Positions 25,891-33,890 of a stretch of DNA of 64,000 bases are shown piece by piece. Positions within the stretch are counted from its first letter, which is position 1. Each line of letters starts with the position of its first letter. The stretch spans positions 1 through 64,000 of the forward strand of contig NZ_CP087723.1 of assembly GCF_024972735.1 (NCBI RefSeq), read 5' to 3'. A program made the position numbers and the translations under genes. The DNA is from Halalkaliarchaeum sp. AArc-CO. GTDB lineage: Archaea > Halobacteriota > Halobacteria > Halobacteriales > Haloferacaceae. Below the pieces are notes generated by a model. That model was not told where the DNA came from. It searched no databases and worked only from the letters and a program-made list of their open reading frames with translations.

Positions 25891-26769
25891 TCATTCCTCG
25901 CAGAGCCAGACGTCGACCTCCAGGATGTGGGCCGCCCGCCCGGCGTCGCCGATGGCGGTCTCGCTGGCGTCGACCACGATCGGCACCTCGAGGTCCGCGA
26001 GCGCGACGGCGGCCAGCTGTGATGCCGTTCCCCCGAACTCCGATCCGATCGTCCCGTTCGAATCTCCGTCGACGAGCGATCCAGCGCGCTTCCGGGCTGC
26101 ATGGAACTCCTCGGACAGCGCGTCTGCGAGGGTCGCTCTCGCCTCCCGTCGCCGGTTCTCGAGGCGGTCCTGCAGCTTCAATCGCCGATTCCGAACGCTC
26201 CGCGCCTTTCGAGCATCCCGCTTTGCCGCCTCGAGCGCCTGCTCGGCCGCGATCCGCTCGGTCGACGCCTCCGACAGCTCTGCGACCGCCGCTTCGAGCG
26301 CCTCGGTTGTTTCCTCGGTCGACTCGCCGAGCTCCCGCTCCGTTCGTAGCCGGCCGCGAAGCGCCGCGATCCGCTCTCGCAGCTCCGCCTCGTTCCTCGA
26401 GACCTCGACGATCTTCCGTTTCGCCGCTTCGAGCTCCCGTTCGGGATCCGGCAGCTCGATCGAGGAAAGCTCCGCTTCGAGATCTCGTATCACGTCGTCG
26501 TGTGTGGTCGTCAGTCCACGTGTCCGTGCTGCGGCGGCCACCAGCCGCCGGACGGTCGTCTCGGGTTTTCCGGCCGGGCCGAGCACGTCGTATGCCTCCG
26601 GGTCGCCCGGACGCTGTTTGCCTCCCTCCGAAGTTATTCGAGCGGTGGCGACCAGCTCGTCGATCCTCTTCCCGTCCCGGATCGCGGCGTGAGCGGCAGC
26701 CGGTGACACGCCGAGGTCGCGTAGATCCCGCCCACACGTTCCGGCGGACCATCCACGTCCCCTGCTCAA
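25891..26769 (-). CDS. Long coiled-coil protein of the ParA cluster (DUF7856-like, number from memory)
   Basis: A 292-residue protein. The N-terminal 100 residues are a small domain (GRDLRDLGVSPAAAHAAIRDGKRIDELV, GPAGKPETTVRRLVAAAARTRGL). Residues about 105-225 form a continuous Arg/Glu-rich coiled coil. The C-terminus (QLAAVALADLEVPIVVDAS, then HILEVDVWLCEE) has a strand-helix pattern slightly like the end of SMC/Rad50-type ATPase heads, but there is no Walker A at the N-terminus, so that comparison is weak. Start is an unusual TTG that overlaps the upstream stop as TTGA; a GTG at 26709 would remove 20 residues. Confidence 0.75.
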   Translation of the reverse strand: MSRGRGWSAGTCGRDLRDLGVSPAAAHAAIRDGKRIDELVATARITSEGGKQRPGDPEAYDVLGPAGKPETTVRRLVAAAARTRGLTTTHDDVIRDLEAELSSIELPDPERELEAAKRKIVEVSRNEAELRERIAALRGRLRTERELGESTEETTEALEAAVAELSEASTERIAAEQALEAAKRDARKARSVRNRRLKLQDRLENRRREARATLADALSEEFHAARKRAGSLVDGDSNGTIGSEFGGTASQLAAVALADLEVPIVVDASETAIGDAGRAAHILEVDVWLCEE

Positions 26770-27104
26770 AGCTCTCGCCCCCGGAGTTCGTCCGGATCCG
26801 GAAGTTCGGTACCGGCGGCGAACTTGGCGTACGGCGTGTTCTGTTCCCTCCGTTCCTCGTAGGCTCTCGCCGCCGTTCGAATCCGCTCGGAAACGTCTGC
26901 GAACTCGTTGAACGGCTCGGTTCGCTCGATCTGGACGTCCTCACCGTGCTTGTACCGCATCCGTAGCGCCAGGAACCCCGCAAACGCAGTCTCTACGAAC
27001 AGGACCGCCCGTCCGAACCGCTGGACGACGACGTCCGCGTGTGACCGACAAACGTTTCGCAACGTCGTCCGCGCCTCCTGCGAATACGTCGCCACGAACA
27101 ACAT
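26766..27104 (-). CDS. First gene of the ParA cluster, unknown function (DUF7855-like, number from memory)
   Basis: A 112-residue soluble protein beginning MLFVATYSQEARTTLRNVCRSHADVVVQRFGRAVLFVETAF. It is probably an alpha/beta fold. A charged C-terminal half includes RERRxQNTPYAKFAAGTELPDPDELRG-like sequence. The ATG at 27104 is chosen because a TATA-like AT-rich element lies 24-31 bases upstream; an earlier in-frame start at 27125 would cut into that promoter. Its stop overlaps the next gene by 4 bases. Confidence 0.75.
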   Translation of the reverse strand: MLFVATYSQEARTTLRNVCRSHADVVVQRFGRAVLFVETAFAGFLALRMRYKHGEDVQIERTEPFNEFADVSERIRTAARAYEERREQNTPYAKFAAGTELPDPDELRGREL

Positions 27105-27127
27105 ATATTCGAAGAATTCCGACACTC

Positions 27128-27135
27128 AAATATAT
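27128..27135 (-). promoter_or_regulatory. Promoter of the ParA cluster
   Basis: On the minus strand ATATATTT lies 24-31 bases upstream of the ATG at 27104. The surrounding 70 bases (27105-27175) are the most AT-rich non-coding stretch in this part of the window. Confidence 0.6.
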
Positions 27136-27175
27136 CTTTCGAGAATAGATACAACAATAATATCTGTGGAATATA

Positions 27176-27454
27176 TTACACTCGTTCGAGGTCGATTTCG
27201 TCGTGGTCACAGTCGAGGTCGCGGAGGGTACCGATCCGTTCGGCCGCTGCCGGGGCGGAGGGGGCCACGACCACGGCACCGGCGGCGGCGTCGGGGGCGG
27301 TCGCCCGGAACAGCGTCTCCTCACCCTCGAAGTCGGTCGCGTACGTCCGGAGGACGCCGACCACGCGCTCCTCGGTCGTCGCGAGGTCCGCCTCGCCCGC
27401 CTCGAACGCGCGCAGCGCTTCCTCTACGTTCCTGAGCGCGGAGATCCGATCCAT
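27176..27454 (-). CDS. Small protein downstream of mcm (DUF7854-like, number from memory)
   Basis: A 92-residue acidic protein. The N-terminal half is helical (MDRISALRNVEEALRAFEAGEADLATTEERVVGVLRTYATDF), and the C-terminal half is Ala-rich with possible strands (AGAVVVAPSAPAAAERI). ATG 27454 is two bases after the mcm stop; a GTG at 27460 would overlap it. It is probably co-transcribed and coupled with mcm, and so may be replication-linked. No function is known to me. Confidence 0.72.
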   Translation of the reverse strand: MDRISALRNVEEALRAFEAGEADLATTEERVVGVLRTYATDFEGEETLFRATAPDAAAGAVVVAPSAPAAAERIGTLRDLDCDHDEIDLERV

Positions 27455-27456
27455 CC

Positions 27457-30400
27457 TCACGTGGTCCGGAGGTGGTTCTGCCGCGGTTCGTACACCTCGC
27501 CTTTCGCGCGGAGCTTCTCGATTTCGTCTTCAGCCTTGGTGGGATCCATCCCCACCTCGTCGGCCCGCTCGAGAACTTCGTCGACCGGCGCGCCCTCCTC
27601 GAACTCGTCTTCGAGCTCCTCGATGAGTCCCTTCAGGCTCTTGATCCGGTCGCGCTGGCTCTTCGAGGTGCCGGTCTCGATCACGTCGGCGTCGAACTGG
27701 CCGGTTTCGGGGTCGACGCCGATGTCCTGGAGACTCGACTCGACGATGTCGATCACCCGCTCGGCGTCCTCGCGGTCGACGGTGTCGGACAGCCGGACGC
27801 GGGCGCTCGCCTCCGAGAGCCGCACCAGCGCCTCCAGCTTCCGGGCGGTCACGGGGACTGGGGCGTCCTCGTCGGCGCCCTGGGCACGCAGGTCGACGTA
27901 GAAGTCTCGGATCGCTTCCCGCGCCTCGTCGGTCATCGTCGGGAAGCAGTTGCGCTTCGCGTAGGCGATGTACTTTCGCAACAGCTCCTGGTCGAGCACC
28001 GGCTCCACCTCCTGGGTGGCCTGCTGGACCTCCGATTCGGTGAACTCCGAGGTGGCGAGCCGCTCGCGCTGGGTGTTCATCTCCCCGGCGTAGTTCGTCG
28101 TCAGGATGTGATCGGCCAGCCGGGCGTCGTGGTCGGGATCCGGCTGGTCGGTGACGGTGAAGATGAGGTCGAACCGCGAGATCAGCGCCGGCTCCAGGTC
28201 GATCTGCTCGCCCAGTGGTTCGTACTGGTCGAACCGGCCGTACTTGGGGTTCGCGGCGCCCAGCAGCGAACAGCGGGACTTGAGGGTGGCATTTATTCCG
28301 GCCTTTGAAATGCTGATAGAATTGTGGAGCACGACGCCCTTGCTGACGAACGTGTTCGTCGGTTCTACGGTGACGTCGTACACCCAGTCGCAGGCGTTTT
28401 CGCCCTCGTTCGGGATCCGTTCGACGTTCCTGATTCGGTAATACCGCAGGTCGCCGTTTCCGTCGGAGCGGTCAGAGCGTTCGGGCTCCCCGGTAGCGAT
28501 CTTATTCGGCGTGTCCTCCACGACGGCGTCGACGAACCGACCGACGGAGTCGCCCATGACGTACACCTTCCAGGAATCTTCGGCGGTGTCGTGGTGGGTC
28601 CGCGACGCGACGCCGATCTTCGAGAGCGCGTCCGCGTAGTCTTCGGCGAGCCCGGGGGACGCCGTCGAGAATGACATCGCTTCGCTCTCGACGCCGCCGT
28701 CCCCGGCGAACGCGCCCACGAGGAACCGTCGGATTTCCTCCTGTGAGGCCGCGAGCACCTTCGCCGGGATTCGCTTGTCCCTGGCCGTGTTCAAAAGCTC
28801 CGGAAAGTTCGACTCGAACCATCGGTAGAGCTTCGTCGAAATCAACGCCATCGTAATCGTACCGGCCGCATTCGCATGATCCGCGGTCGACATACCGAAG
28901 AGGTCGTCGACGAGTTTCCCGACTCGATCGAGCAGTCGCTGGTCCTGGTTCGAGAACCCGATTTCGTGGGTGCGACCCACGTACGAGTGTCCCTCCGCGA
29001 CGAGGAATCCAAGGAACTCCGCGAGTTTCGGGCTCATCTCGTCAGGCAACGTCACGTCCGTTTCCTTTCCGACGTGAGGCGCCTCCGCCAGTTCGACCGC
29101 CGCGGCCGAATTCGGCAACTGTCGCGGTGCCGGAACGAACTCGTCGACGTCGACGTCGCGTGCGGGGACGGTTTTCGTCTCCCCGTCCCTCGAAACGAAC
29201 ATGGGGTGCTCGGGGGTCACGGTGACGCTGCGGCCGTTGGAGAACGTCACCCGGACGAACTCCTCGGGGGCTTCGTGGCGGCTGACTCGATCGACGGGGA
29301 CCTTTCGCGTCTCGTTCGTTTCGAGATCCGTCGAGTGGACCGAGACGTCGTCGACGGGAAGGATCTCGCAGTCTACGCCGTCTGTGACCTCGTCGTTTCG
29401 CTCCGAGAAGAGCCGGTCGACGAACGGACCGATCTCCACGCGCCTGCCGTCCGCGAGCAGTACCTCCGTTTCCGGGTGGTATGACTGCTGTTCCAGCGCT
29501 TCGTGCATCGCAGACCGGTCCTCCGATCGCATCTTGTCCAATTCGTCGACTGCCGCGATCCCCTTGTCCGCGAGCACGAGCGCGCCGGCCTCCAGCGTCC
29601 ACTGCTGGCCGTCGCCGAAGTCGTCGCGTACAGCTGCAGCCGTAAGCCCTGCCGAACTGCTTCCCTTCCCCGAGGTGTACACCGATCTCGGGGCGATGTT
29701 TTGGATGTAGGAGAGCAATTGGGAGTTGTGTGAGACGATCCCGTTCGAGAGGTAGTTGTGAGTCCCCTTGACCTCAAGATCGTAGACCCATTCATATGAT
29801 GGGTCGATCTCTTCGATTCGTTCTATTTTATCCCACTGAACCTGATTCTCGACGAGATTTGTAAGGGACTGGATACGCTCGCCGATTCCTCGTCCACCGT
29901 CTGTGAGAGATCGACTTTGAACTGGTTCTCTTTCGTCAAACGTGTTTTTGAACTGCGAAACGACGGTTCGAAGGCTGGTTCTACTTGGATTTCGGTCTCC
30001 CCGTTCGTAGTGCTGGTACGTTGTACGGGGTATGCCACACTCCCTCTGCGTTAACTCAAGACTTTCCCGCAGGTCACGCAATACATCTCCCATGCTAGGA
30101 ACGACATCGGTGTTGGTATTGCTCCGTACCTCTTTAAATCGGGACGCTGTTTTTGATTTCCGTTCCGAGATGAATCCGATTTCATTAATATATCTCGCAG
30201 CATCGTTTCCGGATATTCTGAGACGATAGCTTCCATTGTCTCTTTCGCGTAATTGGCTGTATATACCGAAAAATAGCAACAAGTGTTGGACATCTTCGAG
30301 CAGCTCTTTGCTCATTGAGGCAACAGTAATTTCACGTTGCGTCGTCGAAACGTGACTCTCGCCCTCGATATACGCCTTTAAGAATTCCCGTTTCGTTCGT

Positions 30401-32145
30401 CGATTTGCTAACTGGATTGCAGCCGGCACTCGCTGGGCAGCAGAGCCTTCGAGTAGTCTTTGATCTATGTTTTCGAGTAGACTGGCTAATTGTCCAGACG
30501 ATGCAATAACTTCACGCGCAGATTTGCCTCTGTGAGGATCTCGTTCAAAGTAATTGACGTTGATTCTGTCTAACGCATCTTTCACATCTGAGAGTATCTC
30601 CTCATCGTTATTACAAATCGAAATAAACCCGGTGTTATCGTCCCTCCGTTCAACGTACCCTTCGGCAATGATATATCCGAGTAATCGTGCGAGGGATGGG
30701 GTCCATTCCTCGGGAAGTTCGAGCGGTTGTGAATTGGCCGACCGCGAACGTCTATACTCTCCAGGGAACGTGTCGTCTCCTTTCGTATCTAGGGTCCTTG
30801 GCGTTGCTATAAACGTTCCCTCGGTGAGATCATCTGCAACAACCGGCGACGGTTCTCCGCCCGATTGGACATACAACGGATGCGACGGTGTGGCCTCGAT
30901 TTCCTTTCCCGATGCTGTCCGAATACGGATCATTCGTTCTGGTGCCTCACGTTTCCATACTCTCGTGGCATATCCAGCATTGAATGTCCCGTCACGATTC
31001 ATCGAGGGAAGACATATATCGACCTCGTCGTACACTCCGTCGTCGACCGGCTTTGGGTCGTCGAGGGTATCCTCGACCAGTTCGCGTATTGGCACCCGAC
31101 GGCCGTCCGCCAGCGTCACCATCGTATCCCCGGCGACGCATTTCCCCGTGCCAGGATCTCCGATCAACAGCATGTGCAGGTCTCCCCGGATCCGGGAGCC
31201 GTCCGGGAGGTGTTTGGTGACGCCGGAGAACAGCTGGAGGATCATCGCGAGTTTCTCCTGTTCGTAGCCGTAGATCGACGGCGCCACCGAATCGACCATC
31301 TGCTGATAGATGTCGTCCTCGCTCGAGCGTTCGATGATGTCCTGGACGTCGTCCTGGGTGATGTCCATGTCCTCGAACTCCTCGTCCTCGATCGAGATGG
31401 AGACGCCGTCCATGTACAGGTCGAAGACGGGAGTCTTCTCGTTGCCGTCGGTCATCTGCTCGATGTGTAACACGCCGGCGACGGTGACGTGGTCGCCGGG
31501 CGTCACCTTGCCAGTAATGTCGTCTTCGACGTCGACGTCGATCGCCTGGGGTGTCTGTCCCCCGCGCAGCCCCTCGGGCGACTCCTGAACCCGAAGCTTC
31601 TGGGAGTCGATGAACTCCGATTGATCGTGGTTGACGCGGAACGGACCCTGTCGCTCACAGCCCTGACACTCGTGGGGCTCCTGAAAGCCCGAATCCGACT
31701 GGGGGATGTAGGTCATCGTCCCGCAGCGCTGGCACTCGAAGGCGGCTTCGGTGATCTTCGGGCGGACGTCGGTCGCCTTCCGGACGATCCCCTGGACGGC
31801 GATCATCCGGCCGATGTGGTCGTCCTGGACACGGATCCCGCGAATGTCGATCGTTTTCGATCGCGGGAGGTTCTCGACCCGAACGTGAGCCTGTCCGAGA
31901 CTCACGTCCGCCGGAAGGTCGTACAGCCGCAGCGCCTCCTCGGCGTACTCGCGGAACTGTTCCGGCTTTGCCAGGTAGTCCTCCGCGAGGTCGGGATCGA
32001 ACGTGTACAGGTCGTCGTAGTCGACGTACAGCGACCGCTGTTCGTTGGGGTATCGCTGGGCGAGCTGCCCGATCTGCTCGCGGTAGTAGTTGCGGTAAAA
32101 CTGGATGAATCGCTCGGTGAGGTCGTCCGTTCCAGCCGTGGCCAT
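27457..32145 (-). CDS. mcm: MCM replicative helicase precursor with two inteins
   Basis: A precursor of 1562 residues; removing two inteins (472 and 388 residues) leaves a 702-residue MCM, the normal haloarchaeal size. Extein features: a four-Cys zinc site CQRCG and CQGC (near residue 140-165), Walker A GDPGTGKS split by intein 1 between Lys and Ser, Walker B AAVDELDKM, sensor/hairpin region MHEALEQQSISISKAG split by intein 2, arginine finger region LISRFDLIF, and a C-terminal winged helix. MCM is the ring helicase that unwinds DNA at forks. ATG 32145 (MATAGTDDLTERFIQFYRNYYRE) matches homologues; an ATG at 32166 with GAGGT upstream is an alternative. Confidence 0.96.
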   Translation of the reverse strand: MATAGTDDLTERFIQFYRNYYREQIGQLAQRYPNEQRSLYVDYDDLYTFDPDLAEDYLAKPEQFREYAEEALRLYDLPADVSLGQAHVRVENLPRSKTIDIRGIRVQDDHIGRMIAVQGIVRKATDVRPKITEAAFECQRCGTMTYIPQSDSGFQEPHECQGCERQGPFRVNHDQSEFIDSQKLRVQESPEGLRGGQTPQAIDVDVEDDITGKVTPGDHVTVAGVLHIEQMTDGNEKTPVFDLYMDGVSISIEDEEFEDMDITQDDVQDIIERSSEDDIYQQMVDSVAPSIYGYEQEKLAMILQLFSGVTKHLPDGSRIRGDLHMLLIGDPGTGKCVAGDTMVTLADGRRVPIRELVEDTLDDPKPVDDGVYDEVDICLPSMNRDGTFNAGYATRVWKREAPERMIRIRTASGKEIEATPSHPLYVQSGGEPSPVVADDLTEGTFIATPRTLDTKGDDTFPGEYRRSRSANSQPLELPEEWTPSLARLLGYIIAEGYVERRDDNTGFISICNNDEEILSDVKDALDRINVNYFERDPHRGKSAREVIASSGQLASLLENIDQRLLEGSAAQRVPAAIQLANRRTKREFLKAYIEGESHVSTTQREITVASMSKELLEDVQHLLLFFGIYSQLRERDNGSYRLRISGNDAARYINEIGFISERKSKTASRFKEVRSNTNTDVVPSMGDVLRDLRESLELTQRECGIPRTTYQHYERGDRNPSRTSLRTVVSQFKNTFDEREPVQSRSLTDGGRGIGERIQSLTNLVENQVQWDKIERIEEIDPSYEWVYDLEVKGTHNYLSNGIVSHNSQLLSYIQNIAPRSVYTSGKGSSSAGLTAAAVRDDFGDGQQWTLEAGALVLADKGIAAVDELDKMRSEDRSAMHEALEQQSYHPETEVLLADGRRVEIGPFVDRLFSERNDEVTDGVDCEILPVDDVSVHSTDLETNETRKVPVDRVSRHEAPEEFVRVTFSNGRSVTVTPEHPMFVSRDGETKTVPARDVDVDEFVPAPRQLPNSAAAVELAEAPHVGKETDVTLPDEMSPKLAEFLGFLVAEGHSYVGRTHEIGFSNQDQRLLDRVGKLVDDLFGMSTADHANAAGTITMALISTKLYRWFESNFPELLNTARDKRIPAKVLAASQEEIRRFLVGAFAGDGGVESEAMSFSTASPGLAEDYADALSKIGVASRTHHDTAEDSWKVYVMGDSVGRFVDAVVEDTPNKIATGEPERSDRSDGNGDLRYYRIRNVERIPNEGENACDWVYDVTVEPTNTFVSKGVVLHNSISISKAGINATLKSRCSLLGAANPKYGRFDQYEPLGEQIDLEPALISRFDLIFTVTDQPDPDHDARLADHILTTNYAGEMNTQRERLATSEFTESEVQQATQEVEPVLDQELLRKYIAYAKRNCFPTMTDEAREAIRDFYVDLRAQGADEDAPVPVTARKLEALVRLSEASARVRLSDTVDREDAERVIDIVESSLQDIGVDPETGQFDADVIETGTSKSQRDRIKSLKGLIEELEDEFEEGAPVDEVLERADEVGMDPTKAEDEIEKLRAKGEVYEPRQNHLRTT
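28321..29484 (-). other. Intein 2 of MCM, with LAGLIDADG endonuclease
   Basis: A 388-residue insert between EALEQQ and SISISKAG. It starts with Ser rather than Cys (SYHPETEVLLADGRRVEIG) and ends SKGVVLHN before an extein Ser. The block B motif is VTPEHPMFV. Endonuclease motifs are LAEFLGFLVAEG and FLVGAFAGDGGVE, each with a retained acidic residue, so it may be active. The DNA composition is as GC-rich as the host gene. Confidence 0.93.
29725..31140 (-). other. Intein 1 of MCM (Walker A site), with LAGLIDADG endonuclease and HTH domain
   Basis: A 472-residue insert after the Walker A lysine. It begins with Cys (CVAGDTMVTLADGRRVPIREL) and ends SNGIVSHN before an extein Ser, so both splice junctions are intact. 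The block B motif is ATPSHPLYV. Endonuclease motifs are LARLLGYIIAEG and FLKAYIEGESHV, both retaining an acidic residue. Between the second motif and the C-terminal splicing block lies a Cro/C1-type helix-turn-helix (DLRESLELTQRECGIPRTTYQHYERG). Much of the DNA is AT-richer than its surroundings (one sampled line, 30121-30180, has 28 G+C of 60). Confidence 0.95.
29950..30090 (-). other. Cro/C1-type HTH within intein 1
   Basis: Intein residues about 350-397 read MGDVLRDLRESLELTQRECG, then IPRTTYQHYERGDRNPSRTS, the typical XRE-family five-helix pattern. In an intein it most likely helps the homing endonuclease bind its target DNA. Confidence 0.8.
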
Positions 32146-32328
32146 CGCGCCGGGATACGTCGGCATCACGTATGAACCTCATGCTCGCGGGGCGGAACTG
32201 AACAGTTGCAAACCACATGACAACTTCCTGCCGTCGGTCGGGATGTCGAAGGCGCAATTGTTTCGGTGGTCTCTACAGAATATGACCGTATGCAGGTGCT
32301 GGGTGACGCTGGCTATCCTGGCGGGGGG

Positions 32329-33477
32329 ATGGATGCGACAGTGACTGATCCCGGGGTTGGATCTGGATTCCCACAGTTCGCCCCACCGGTACCAATACCG
32401 GCACAGACGCCGACGCCGTCCGGGGAGTTCGAACTCCTCGCCGGACTCCCCACGTGGGCCCAGGTGCTCGTGATCCTCGCGGGCGCGGTCATCGCGGCGA
32501 AACTCATCGAACTCGCGGGGAAGTGGCTCGTCCGGTCGATCGGGGACGGTGGATCACTCAGAACCGTCTTCTTCGAGGAGATCACCCTCCCGCTGTACGT
32601 GTCTGTGTTCCTGTGGGGCGTCCTCGAGAGCCTCGCGCTCGTCGAACTGGAACTGGCGGTCGGCGGAGTTCGGAACGTGATTCTGACAGTGATCCTCGTG
32701 ATGTGGACCCGGGCGGGGATCCGGATCGGAAACCGATCGCTGAGCCAGTTGAAGGATCGCGACAAGAGCTACGAGTTCGCGCCGATGCTGAAAAACATCT
32801 GGTCGGTCGCGGTCGTGTCGATCGCGTTCGTCTCGCTGTTGTCGATCTGGCAGATCGACGTCACGCCGCTTCTTGCCTCAGCGGGGGTGCTCGGGATCGT
32901 CATCGGCTTTGCCGCCAGGGACGCTGTCGCGAACTTCATCGGAGGGATCGCGCTGTACTTCGACGACACCTACAAACTGGGTGATTTCATCGTGCTCGAA
33001 TCCGGTGAGAGGGGCACCGTCGTCGACATCGGGCTCAGATCGACGACCCTCCTCACCCGGGATCGGGTGATGGTGACGGTTCCGAACTCCGTGCTCAACT
33101 CCTCGCAGGTCGTAAACGAGTCGGCGCCACAGCGGTACAAGCGCGTTCGGGTTCCCGTACAGGTCGCGTACGGCTCCGACATCGACACGGTGGAGTCGAT
33201 ACTCGACAGTGTCGCCGAGGACCTCGACCTCGTAATCGATACCCCCTCCCACGAGGTCAGGTTTCTGGAATTCGGCGACAGCGGTCTCGAATACGAATTA
33301 CGCGGGTTCATCCCACATCCTGCGCGTGAACCCCGGGCGGTTCACCGGATAAACCAGGAGATCTACCGACGATTCGGCGAGAACGACGTCGAAATTCCGT
33401 ACCCACAGCGCGACGTCCATTTCCCCGAAGGCTCTCACGAGGTCCCTGAAGAGGCTGTGAACCAATCGATCGACTGA
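32329..33477 (+). CDS. mscS: MscS-family mechanosensitive channel
   Basis: A 382-residue membrane protein. Membrane segments are visible at AQVLVILAGAVIAAKLIEL, LYVSVFLWGVLESLALV, RNVILTVILVMWTRAG and SVAVVSIAFVSLLSIW. The pore helix is PLLASAGVLGIVIGFAARDAVANFIGG, which corresponds to TM3 of MscS. The cytoplasmic beta and alpha/beta domains follow (YKLGDFIVL, GTVVDIGLRSTTLLTRDRVMVTVPNS). It releases osmolytes under membrane tension. The N-terminus is uncertain: ATG 32329 follows a G-rich tract, while ATG 32290 or 32266 would add 13 or 21 residues. Confidence 0.92.
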   Translation: MDATVTDPGVGSGFPQFAPPVPIPAQTPTPSGEFELLAGLPTWAQVLVILAGAVIAAKLIELAGKWLVRSIGDGGSLRTVFFEEITLPLYVSVFLWGVLESLALVELELAVGGVRNVILTVILVMWTRAGIRIGNRSLSQLKDRDKSYEFAPMLKNIWSVAVVSIAFVSLLSIWQIDVTPLLASAGVLGIVIGFAARDAVANFIGGIALYFDDTYKLGDFIVLESGERGTVVDIGLRSTTLLTRDRVMVTVPNSVLNSSQVVNESAPQRYKRVRVPVQVAYGSDIDTVESILDSVAEDLDLVIDTPSHEVRFLEFGDSGLEYELRGFIPHPAREPRAVHRINQEIYRRFGENDVEIPYPQRDVHFPEGSHEVPEEAVNQSID

Positions 33478-33521
33478 GCCGCGTCGCCGCTTCCGGACGG
33501 TACGTCCCGGTTTCGCAAACA

Positions 33522-33529
33522 CCTTATAC
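33522..33529 (+). promoter_or_regulatory. TATA-like element of the ATP synthase operon
   Basis: CCTTATAC lies 29-36 bases before the ATG at 33558, the first gene of the operon. Confidence 0.55.
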
Positions 33530-33557
33530 GCCGATTTGCATGATGTACACGACGAAT

Positions 33558-33890
33558 ATGGCGAGACCCGAAGTTCTCGAACGAGTGAAAGCCGCCGAGC
33601 GCGAGGCCGACCAGATCGTCGAGGAGGCCAGCGCCGAAGCCGACAAGATCATCGAGGAGGCCCGAAGCGAGGCCGACCGAATCCGGAGTGAGGCACAACA
33701 GGAGGCCGAGGAGGCGGCCCAGACGCGACTCGAGGAGGCCCGCGAGGAGATCGAAACCGAACGGGAAGAGATCCTCGAGTCGGGCGGGGAAGATCGGGCC
33801 GAACTCGAAGAGCGAGCACGCGACCGGTTCGACGAGGTTGTCGACCTCGCGCTGGAACGGTTCGAGGAGGCGGTATATGCTCAGACCTGA
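33558..33890 (+). CDS. atpH: A-type ATP synthase subunit H
   Basis: A 110-residue, almost wholly coiled-coil protein (ERVKAAEREADQIVEEASAEADKIIEEARSEADRIRSEAQQEAEEAAQTRLEEA). In archaeal A-ATP synthases subunit H pairs with E to form the peripheral stalk that links A1 to Ao. Two in-frame ATGs upstream (33540, 33543) are possible, but 33558 gives the usual N-terminus MARPEVLERV. Its end overlaps atpI by 14 bases. Confidence 0.9.
   Translation: MARPEVLERVKAAEREADQIVEEASAEADKIIEEARSEADRIRSEAQQEAEEAAQTRLEEAREEIETEREEILESGGEDRAELEERARDRFDEVVDLALERFEEAVYAQT
33866..33870 (+). promoter_or_regulatory. Ribosome binding site of atpI
   Basis: GGAGG inside the end of atpH precedes the ATG at 33877 by 6 bases, which selects this start over the ATG at 33895. 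Confidence 0.5.

Noticed and set aside
25891-26769. SMC/Rad50-like ATPase identity for the coiled-coil protein
   Set aside because: The C-terminal pattern is only loosely similar and there is no Walker A motif.
25445-26983. 512-codon minus-strand frame spanning the ParA cluster
   Set aside because: An Arg/Gly-rich shadow of two real genes with good overlaps and motifs.
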